Below, one piece after another: positions 22,429-28,772 of a DNA stretch of 28,772 bases (its first letter is position 1; every line of letters starts with the position of its first letter). A program made the translations under genes and the position numbers. The notes beneath the pieces were generated by a model. That model made no database searches. It was given only the letters and a program-made list of their open reading frames with translations, and had not been told where the DNA came from. The DNA comes from Coriobacteriia bacterium (GTDB taxonomy: Bacteria; Actinomycetota; Coriobacteriia; Coriobacteriales; Atopobiaceae), in NCBI GenBank assembly GCA_003150175.1, contig QAKZ01000008.1:1-28772 (forward strand), read 5' to 3'.

Positions 22429-22944
22429 ATGACCGATTTCCTCACCCTCGCCTACGAGCGCTATTCCTGCCGCGAGTTCACCGACCAGCCGGTCGAGCCG
22501 CAGAAGGTGGACGCGCTGCTTGAGGCCGCCCGTGTGGCCCCGACCGCGTGCAACAAGCAGCCCTGGCACGCTTGGGTGGTCACGGACCCCGAGGCGCTCG
22601 CCCGCCTCAACGCCACCACGCGCTTCGGCTTCGGGGCAAAGGTCGTGATCGTGCTCGGCGCCGCCCGCGACGAGGCGTGGACCCGCAAGTACGACGGCGC
22701 GAACTTCGCGGATGTCGACGCGAGCATCGTGGGGACGCACATCATGCTCGCGGCGCAGGACCTGGGCCTCGGGACCACTTGGGTCGCCTGCTTCGACGCC
22801 CCGGCGCTCCAGGAGGCGTTCCCCCAGATGGCAGGCTACGACCTCGTGGGGATGTTCCCGCTCGGGTACCCCTCGCCGGACTATGCCCCCGCTTCGGGGC
22901 ACCTCGCCTCGAAGGGAATCGACGAGCTCGTCGACCGGATCTAG
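22429..22944 (+). CDS. Nitroreductase-family flavoprotein
   Basis: This 171-residue FMN-dependent oxidoreductase is of the nitroreductase superfamily, normally a homodimer using NAD(P)H. Family marks are visible: RYSCREFTDQPVEP with the FMN-binding Arg-Ser/Cys-Arg pattern, LLEAARVAPTACNKQPW, the VDASIVGTHIMLAAQDLGLG helix, and the terminal MFPLGYPSPDY. The family has many different activities (nitro compounds, quinones, flavin destruction), so the substrate is open. The start has AAAGGA nine bases upstream. A large palindrome and a TetR gene follow immediately, so this gene may share regulation with that regulator, although the palindrome is downstream rather than upstream of it. Confidence 0.9.
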   Translation: MTDFLTLAYERYSCREFTDQPVEPQKVDALLEAARVAPTACNKQPWHAWVVTDPEALARLNATTRFGFGAKVVIVLGAARDEAWTRKYDGANFADVDASIVGTHIMLAAQDLGLGTTWVACFDAPALQEAFPQMAGYDLVGMFPLGYPSPDYAPASGHLASKGIDELVDRI

Positions 22945-22975
22945 CCGCTTGCCGAGAGCTCGCTGCGGAGGGGCT

Positions 22976-23024
22976 CTCCCCTCGTTATGGTATTGACATA
23001 GTGTCAACACCATAACGAGGGGAG
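22976..23024. promoter_or_regulatory. 49-bp palindromic operator in front of the TetR gene
   Basis: Outer arms CCCCTCGTTATGGT (22978-22991) and ACCATAACGAGGGG (23009-23022) are perfect inverted copies, extended by two more bases on each side. Inner arms TTGACA (22993-22998) and TGTCAA (23002-23007) flank a TAG centre, with only one unpaired position between inner and outer arms. The right arm contains the GAGGGG ribosome site of the TetR gene, so a bound protein or the RNA hairpin would block its expression. Confidence 0.8.
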
Positions 23025-23029
23025 CTCGC

Positions 23030-23602
23030 ATGGACCTGACGTCCACCGCGGCCACGCGCCGCGAGCAGATTGTTCGCGCGGCCCTTGCGCTCTACGAGCA
23101 GAAGGGCATCGAGCGCACCTCGGTCAAGGACATCGCTGAGGCTGCCGGCATCACGCGCAGCCTCTTCTACCATTACTTCGCCCGCAAAGAAGACGTCACC
23201 GACGCCATCCTCGACTTCTATACCGAGGGCTTCGTCGCCGCCATACGCGAATGGAACGAGGCGCGAACGCGGCTTGACGTCGCGGGCGCCCTGCGCGATT
23301 GCGTGAAGCTCCTGCGCGAGCTTCTCTTCGAGCGCGACGCCTTCCGCGAGCTCTTGCTCAAGGACGAGAACGCATCGCTGTACCTGCAGTTCCTCCAGAG
23401 GGCCTCGGAGGCGATCGCCCGCTACGTCACGGACTCGACGGCCCGCGACTACGCTCGCTACCACCAGATCGAGATCAAGCATACCTACGAGACGTTTTAT
23501 CTGCTCGTCTTTGGCCTGATCGGGTTCTTGCGCCAGCATTCCGATGCCGACGACCAGGTTTTGGAGGACCTCATAGCCGATACGCTGCACCTCGACCTGT
23601 AG
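23030..23602 (+). CDS. TetR-family transcriptional regulator, probably autoregulated
   Basis: This 190-residue repressor-type regulator has the helix-turn-helix SVKDIAEAAGITRSLFYHYF (residues about 36-55), followed by ARKEDVTDAILDFY, which places it clearly in TetR/AcrR. The C-terminal half is helical with a likely ligand pocket (YETFYLLVFGLIGFLRQH). The ATG lies seven bases after GAGGGG, which is part of a 49-bp palindrome. Binding there would shut off its own synthesis, the usual arrangement in this family. A membrane protein gene follows after about 125 bp on the same strand and is the most likely co-regulated target; the upstream nitroreductase is another. Inducer unknown. Confidence 0.9.
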   Translation: MDLTSTAATRREQIVRAALALYEQKGIERTSVKDIAEAAGITRSLFYHYFARKEDVTDAILDFYTEGFVAAIREWNEARTRLDVAGALRDCVKLLRELLFERDAFRELLLKDENASLYLQFLQRASEAIARYVTDSTARDYARYHQIEIKHTYETFYLLVFGLIGFLRQHSDADDQVLEDLIADTLHLDL

Positions 23603-23727
23603 GTCTGCGGCGCTCGGCCGCCGCGGCCCTGGGGTCTGCGCTCCTCGGGCCGTCGAATGGGCAACGGCGCGACGCCGCCCGCGGCGCCGCGCTGAGCATA
23701 GCGTCATACAAGGAAAGGAAGGTCACT

Positions 23728-24735
23728 ATGTTGTTTGACGTCTGGGGTTCCAACACGGCCATCCATTGGCTCGGTTGGGTCATGGTGTTCGTGGGGCTCA
23801 TCGTCCTGAACGAGGTCGGGCGCCGGAGCAAGGTGGGCGCAGCGATCATCTTTGGCGCGGCCCCGCTCGCGATGACGATCTACTGCGTCGCCATCGGCAT
23901 CGGCGTGGCGAACGGCGCCGAGTGGGCGCTCACCAACCCCACCCACGTGTACCAGAACAGCTGGTTCCACTACGCGAAGGTCTACGCCGCTCTCGCTGGC
24001 TGCTGGGGCTTCATCGCCATCAAGTACCAGTGGGGAAAGATCGGCAAGGCGCACTGGTTCCGTGCCTGGCCGTTCGTGATCGTCGCCATCAACATCATGA
24101 TCGCCGTCGTATCCGACTTCGAGAGTGCCTACCACTTCCTTGCCCTTGGCGAGACCACCTGGGTGACCTCCGAGGGCGCCACGCAGCTCGCGGGCTGGAA
24201 TAATGTGTTCAACGGCATCGCCGGCATCATCAACATCTTCTGCATGACCGGCTGGTGGAGCGTCTACGCCTCCAAGGACAAGACTGACATGCTGTGGCCC
24301 GACATGACCTGGGTCTACATCATCGCCTACGATATCTGGAACTTCTGCTACACCTACAACTGCCTGCCGTTCCATGCTTGGTACTGCGGCTTCGCGCTGC
24401 TGCTCGCGCCGACCGTCGCCGGCATGCTGTGGAACAAGGGCGGCTGGATCCAGAACCGCGCCTTCACGCTGGCCATCTGGTGCATGTTCGCGCAGGTGTT
24501 CCCGTACTTCCAGGAGGAGTCCATCTTTGTGACGCACTCCAACCTGAGCCCCGTGGCCGCCACCATCGTGTCCGTCGTGGCGCTCGTCGTGAACATCGCT
24601 GCCATCGGCTACATCGCCTACCGTGCAAAGAAGCTTGGCGTGAACCCCTACAAGCAGGACGTCTTTGTGGGCACGCGCGACTGGGAGCAGGCGGCCGCCC
24701 GCCGCGGCGAGGTCGACTACGCTCACCAGGCGTAG
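23728..24735 (+). CDS. Multi-pass membrane protein (DUF5692-like), unknown function
   Basis: This 335-residue protein has about eight to nine hydrophobic segments, for example AIHWLGWVMVFVGLIVLNEV, GAAIIFGAAPLAMTIYCVAI, AWPFVIVAINIMIAVVSDF and VAATIVSVVALVVNIAAIGY. It is unusually rich in Trp and Tyr (TWVYIIAYDIWNFCYTYN, PFHAWYCGFALL). It resembles the DUF5692 family common in gut Clostridia and Coriobacteria (recognised from memory). A transporter or membrane-enzyme role is possible but not shown. The start ATG 23728 follows GGAAGG by six bases; the frame is open far upstream only as an artefact crossing the TetR gene. A strong terminator follows 30 bp after the stop. Position downstream of TetR suggests regulation by it. 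Confidence 0.8.
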   Translation: MLFDVWGSNTAIHWLGWVMVFVGLIVLNEVGRRSKVGAAIIFGAAPLAMTIYCVAIGIGVANGAEWALTNPTHVYQNSWFHYAKVYAALAGCWGFIAIKYQWGKIGKAHWFRAWPFVIVAINIMIAVVSDFESAYHFLALGETTWVTSEGATQLAGWNNVFNGIAGIINIFCMTGWWSVYASKDKTDMLWPDMTWVYIIAYDIWNFCYTYNCLPFHAWYCGFALLLAPTVAGMLWNKGGWIQNRAFTLAIWCMFAQVFPYFQEESIFVTHSNLSPVAATIVSVVALVVNIAAIGYIAYRAKKLGVNPYKQDVFVGTRDWEQAAARRGEVDYAHQA

Positions 24736-24764
24736 GCGCTGGTTCTACTCGTTAACCTAGGACG

Positions 24765-24797
24765 GGGAGCCGTCGGAGTACCGACGGCTCCCTGTTT
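24765..24797 (+). terminator. Rho-independent terminator after the DUF5692-like gene
   Basis: A perfect 12-bp stem GGGAGCCGTCGG / CCGACGGCTCCC with an AGTA loop is followed by TGTTT. It closes the TetR-membrane protein unit. Confidence 0.85.
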
Positions 24798-25084
24798 CGC
24801 TTTGTTTGGCTGCGCTAAGGGCTTTGAGCGGCGTTCAGGGGTGGCTGTTAGTTGCTTCGCTCGATTTATTTGTGACTTATAGCGCTTCGACTGAGTATCG
24901 GCGGCGTGCCCGTTCTAATTACCAGGCATTTTGTCCATGCTGTTCAGCCTGATACTTGCTGCATTGGATGCAAGTCACAAATAAGCCGACTGAGTGTAAA
25001 TGGTGCGCCTTACGTTGGTCGTGCCCAGGTGCCGCCTACCGAGATGCGCACCGTTCGGTCGGCCGCCAATGATAGGCTTTGCCG
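24798..25084. other. Lower-GC gene-free stretch with an inverted-repeat element
   Basis: No gene is seen. Composition drops noticeably compared with the flanks. TTATTTGTGACTT (24866-24878) has a perfect inverted partner (24972-24984), a span of 119 bp. CGACTGAGT follows shortly after each arm (24888 and 24987). No convincing promoter for the downstream gene was found. Confidence 0.5.
24866..24984. repeat. Inverted-repeat element, left copy
   Basis: Perfect 13-bp ends TTATTTGTGACTT and its complement span exactly 119 bp. The same ends and span recur at 26283-26401, on the other side of the Vsr-like gene. Inside, GTATCGG lies at the same offset in both copies; the rest is largely different. 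Confidence 0.75.
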
Positions 25085-26353
25085 ATGGAAACAGTGATTT
25101 GCGACATATCGGCTTTCGAGTTTTGGCGTATCCCGCCCGTTGTCCGGCTTTTGACAGGCGCGCCGGCCGATGATGCCGATTTGCAGAGGCATTTTTCGCG
25201 CTCCGAGATCGAGCGTCTCCGCTTCGATATGGTCCAAGAGCTTTCCCTCTGCAAGGCGTGCCTGAGCGACGGTGCCAAATGGCGGCGCTCGGGACAGGTA
25301 TCGCAAGCCGTTCGCGATGCATGCCTGCTCTTGGCTTCTGGCATGAGCGCACCTGTGGACGTGCTTGTGGGCTCGGCCAAAGATGTCCACGCGTCGACCG
25401 TCGTTCGCTTTCATGCTTGGGGCGGTGCCCTGCAAGTCGTCACGTCGATGCACCTGACCGATGAACTTGCCGTAACGTCCCCTGCGTTTACCCTGCAGCA
25501 GCTCGCGGGCCGCTCGTCGCTGATCAAGACCGTGATGCTCGCGAGCGAGCTGTGCGGTTCGTTCGCTGTTTATCGAGCTCCTGCGCCCATCCGCAGGTTC
25601 CTTCAGAGACGACTCGAAGCTGGAGGTTTGCCTCGGTATGGCGGTTGGTCCCCTTGTACGACGCCTGACGGGAAGCTCTCTGAGCTTTGGATCCGCGAGC
25701 CTTTGGTCACGCCTGCGGAGCTTGCGGCCTTCGCCGAGCGAAGCGAATCGAGCCGCGGGCGTAAAAGGCTGCTCCGCGCAGCGGAGCTGGTTTGTCCCGA
25801 GGCTGCTTCGCCCTTCGAGGTGCAAATGGGGATGCTCTTGGGGCTTCCAAAAAGGCTTGGCGGGGAAGGTCTCGGCGGCTTCGAGCATAACAAAAGAATC
25901 CCGCTGTCCGGAAAGGCGCGCCTGCTCGCGAACCGAGACTGCTGCTACGGGGACCTTGTTTGGGGCGAAGAGCTCGACTTGGAGTGCCAAGGGCTGGCGT
26001 TTCATAACAACCAAAGGAGCTATCTGTCGGATTCGGAGCGCATGACCGCACTTGAGCTTATGGGGTATCAAGTGCTTCCCGTCACACACGAGCAAATTCG
26101 CTCGCCGGATCGATTCGACGCCCTTTGCGAGATCGTTGCGCAATCGCTCGGTAAGCCGAGGAAGCAAAAGACCGCCTCGCAGATGGTCGCTACTCGCGAT
26201 TTACGGTCGCAGTTGTTTGTGGATTGGCACGATTTGGTGTTTGACTAAGACTTTGGACGCCTCGCTGATGCGCTTGCTCAGTTTATTTGTGACTTGCTGG
26301 AGGTGTATGGGGTATCGGAGTTCTTTGACGATATAAAACCGCAGGTAAATTAG
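25085..26353 (+). pseudogene. AbiEi-like protein with Vsr/DUF559-type nuclease fold, interrupted by a stop near its C-terminus
   Basis: This 387-residue frame (ATG 25085 to TAA 26246-26248) continues in the same frame for another 34 codons to TAG 26351. The tail (AQFICDLLEVYGVSEFF) looks like genuine protein, so the TAA, in context GAC-TAA-GAC, is probably a nonsense change of a sense codon such as GAA. The N-terminal half (METVICDISAFEFWRIPP) resembles multi-copy Coriobacterial proteins annotated as AbiEi-like. The C-terminal part has a very-short-patch-repair-like endonuclease pattern: D290 (YGDLVW), E300 (LDLECQG), H307, then DSERMTALELMGYQVLPVTHEQI. The main catalytic positions are present, so the shortened product might still fold. 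The gene is lower in GC than its neighbours and flanked by inverted repeats, suggesting transfer. There is no good ribosome site and no AbiEii toxin gene nearby. Confidence 0.6.
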
Positions 26354-26405
26354 TCGCCAAAGATCTTAGTACTCGTTTAGTGCGCAGCAAGTCACAAATA
26401 AACTG
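26279..26405. repeat. Inverted-repeat element, right copy (21-bp perfect arms)
   Basis: CAGTTTATTTGTGACTTGCTG (first 20 bases at 26279-26298, arm to 26299) is perfectly inverted at 26385-26405. With G-U pairs the stem extends seven more pairs outward (26272-26278 with 26406-26412). The left arm lies in the codons of the read-through tail of the Vsr-like protein (QFICDLL). The core TTATTTGTGACTT is shared with the left copy. Confidence 0.8.
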
Positions 26406-26540
26406 GGCGAGCGAGAGGAATTGGCCCGAAGCCAGCCCTCTGCGTTTGGCCCGAAGCGCGCTCTCCGCAAAGAACGGGGCCTCCCGACAGATATTTGAAC
26501 CGCCGCCCGTTGGAACATCGGGAGGAGGCGGGCCAAGCTG

Positions 26541-26579
26541 AAGGGTCCAGCCCCGGAGGAGTTCCGGGGCCGGACCCTT
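26541..26579. other. Long GC-rich hairpin
   Basis: AAGGGTCC-A-GCCCCGGA pairs with TCCGGGGC-C-GGACCCTT around a 5-base loop, i.e. 16 pairs with one internal mismatch. No T run follows on either strand, so it is not a classical terminator; it might be an RNA structure or a bidirectional transcription block. Confidence 0.7.
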
Positions 26580-26665
26580 GCGGCGTGGTCTTCATTTAAG
26601 CGTCTTAGTTTTTCGCGCAGTTCATTCTTGTCCGGGCCGGTTTTTCGGGACCCAAGAGAACGCGA

Positions 26666-26771
26666 CAACGAGAAAGGGCCCGCCGCGGCTTCTCGTAGGC
26701 GACCTCCGCAGGCGCGTTCTTTGCGCCGAGGACTGAGCCGAAGAGAAACCCGGGCGGGCGCTTTCTCGTTG
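26666..26771 (-). terminator. Large stem-loop downstream of pyrE, probable transcription end
   Basis: Arms of 19 bases (26666-26684 and 26753-26771) match at 18 positions and enclose a 68-base loop containing a smaller hairpin GGCGC / GCGCC (26711-26727). On the minus strand the stem ends in CTTTCTCGTTG, a weak pyrimidine tail. It begins ten bases beyond the pyrE stop. The stem is unusually large for a simple terminator. Confidence 0.45.
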
Positions 26772-26781
26772 CTGTTTCTCG

Positions 26782-27444
26782 CTACTTCACGCCGTACCGC
26801 GCGTAGTACTCGTCGATCGCGGCCTTGAGCTCGGGGGTGATGAGCTTGCCGTCGAGTGCCTCGACGACCTCGGCCATGGTCACGATGGAGGCCACCGGGA
26901 AGCCGTACTTCTCCTGGATCTCCTGCTGGGCCGTGACCTTGCCGCCCTTGCCGACCTCCATGCGGTTGAGGCTCACGATGAGGCCCTTGACCTCGACGTT
27001 CGCGGCGGCCATGACCTTGGGGTAGGTCTCGTCGATGGACTTGCCGGAGGTGGTCACGTCCTCGACCATGACCACTCGGTCGCCGTCGGCGAGCTGGTAG
27101 CCCAGCAGGTTGCCCTTGTCGGCGCCGTGGTCCTTGGCCTCCTTGCGGTCGGAGCAGTACTTGACCTCCTTGCCGTAGAGGTCGTGGAACGCGACGGCGG
27201 TCACGACGGAAAGGGGGATGCCCTTGTACGCGGGCCCGAAGAGCACGTCGAAGTCGTCGCCGAAGTTGTCGTGGATCGCCTTGGCGTAGAACTCGCCGAG
27301 CTTCTTGAGCTGGTAGCCGGTGACATAGGCGCCCGCGTTCATGAAGAACGGCGACTTGCGGCCGCTCTTGAGCGTGAACTCGCCGAACTTGAGGACGTTG
27401 CTCTCGACCATGAAGTCGATGAACTCGCGTTTGTAATCTTCCAT
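26782..27444 (-). CDS. pyrE: Orotate phosphoribosyltransferase
   Basis: This 220-residue enzyme of de novo pyrimidine synthesis joins orotate and PRPP to give orotidine 5'-phosphate. The PRPP-binding signature VMVEDVTTSGKS (125-136) is clear. Also visible are the FTLKSGRKSPFF hood region, VLFGPAYKGIPL, and the flexible catalytic loop SDRKEAKDHG (98-107). The length fits the family. The start ATG 27442-27444 has AGGAG six bases upstream. Unusually it stands alone here rather than in a pyr operon; the divergent neighbour is asnS, with a 117-bp shared upstream region. No uracil- or PyrR-type leader can be recognised in that short space. The enzyme works as a cytosolic dimer. Confidence 0.96.
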   Translation of the reverse strand: MEDYKREFIDFMVESNVLKFGEFTLKSGRKSPFFMNAGAYVTGYQLKKLGEFYAKAIHDNFGDDFDVLFGPAYKGIPLSVVTAVAFHDLYGKEVKYCSDRKEAKDHGADKGNLLGYQLADGDRVVMVEDVTTSGKSIDETYPKVMAAANVEVKGLIVSLNRMEVGKGGKVTAQQEIQEKYGFPVASIVTMAEVVEALDGKLITPELKAAIDEYYARYGVK

Positions 27445-27561
27445 GGGTTCTCCTGCCGCTTGGGTGCCGATGTTTGTCTTGCGCTGCCTAGATTCTAGCC
27501 GCTCGCGCCGCGATGGGGTACGGTAGAGCAGTCAAGATACGCGTCATCCTAAGGGAGTCTT

Positions 27562-28772
<1,211 letters not shown>

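Larger units (their letters stand above)
26354..26781. other. Gene-free, strongly structured intergenic stretch
   Basis: No supported gene. In order it contains the outer arm of the right inverted repeat; a direct repeat TTGGCCCGAAGC (26421 and 26446); CCTCCCGA / TCGGGAGG (26480 and 26518); a long hairpin at 26541-26579; and a 19-base inverted pair at 26666-26684 and 26753-26771 directly after pyrE. Confidence 0.5.

Noticed and set aside
23299..23727. Upstream extension of the DUF5692-like gene into the TetR gene
   Set aside because: It is out of frame with the clear TetR protein, and a good ribosome site directly precedes ATG 23728.
26366..26668. 100-codon minus-strand open frame between the Vsr-like gene and pyrE
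   Set aside because: It runs through several strong inverted repeats, has low-complexity composition and no ribosome site.
27445..27561. T-box riboswitch ahead of asnS
   Set aside because: The 117-bp gap is too short and no T-box sequence or terminator/antiterminator pair was found.

Overview
The window is high-GC bacterial DNA with ordinary bacterial gene structure. The gene families (DUF5692-like membrane protein, DUF3516-like DExH helicase, METVICDIS-type Vsr-fold protein, CsbB/YfhO cell-envelope glycosylation genes) suggest a Gram-positive gut actinobacterium of the Coriobacteriia, most likely Collinsella or a close relative. That assignment is inferred from protein families; no rRNA is present.

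Left edge (1-3170): a mobile-element wreck. An IS21-family element (istA, running off the left edge) sits in an IS256-family transposase, of which only the C-terminal end remains. The right end of that IS256 element cuts off a tyrosine integrase before its HxxR and tyrosine residues. The integrase lies next to a 3'-half copy of an initiator-like tRNA followed by a strong terminator, which looks like the displaced end of an attachment site.

Region 3200-6100: a small membrane protein, a YjaB-like acetyltransferase, a decayed hybrid histidine kinase, a membrane protein gene with a probable one-base insertion at its start, and a small acidic/proline-rich protein.

Region 6280-11070: a coherent envelope-sugar locus. 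A YdjC/NaxD-like carbohydrate deacetylase overlaps a YfhO-type GT-C membrane protein by 4 bp on the minus strand, and a CsbB-like undecaprenyl-phosphate glycosyltransferase is divergent on the plus strand. Together they resemble a three-step system: load an N-acetyl sugar on undecaprenyl phosphate, deacetylate it, and transfer it to an extracellular polymer.

Region 11250-17350: a membrane diguanylate cyclase with GGDEF and an intact I-site, a Tat/lipoprotein, a small conserved protein, an orphan Toprim protein resembling the C-terminal domain of the Wadjet nuclease JetD on a long disordered linker, a TetR regulator and a HAD hydrolase. A palindromic repeat family built on TGGGTGACAGTCATTG occurs twice between these genes.

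Region 17420-24800: a HelD-type RNA polymerase-associated helicase and a DExH helicase are divergently arranged. They are followed by a nitroreductase, a 49-bp palindrome that is probably an operator, a TetR regulator and a DUF5692-like membrane protein closed by a clear terminator.

Region 24800-26780: a lower-GC island with a Vsr/DUF559-fold, AbiEi-like protein whose reading frame is broken by a TAA 34 codons before the next stop. It has two inverted-repeat pairs of TTATTTGTGACTT on either side, both exactly 119 bp across, followed by a gene-free, strongly structured stretch.

Right edge (26780-28772): housekeeping genes pyrE (minus) and asnS (plus, cut by the window end), divergently arranged.
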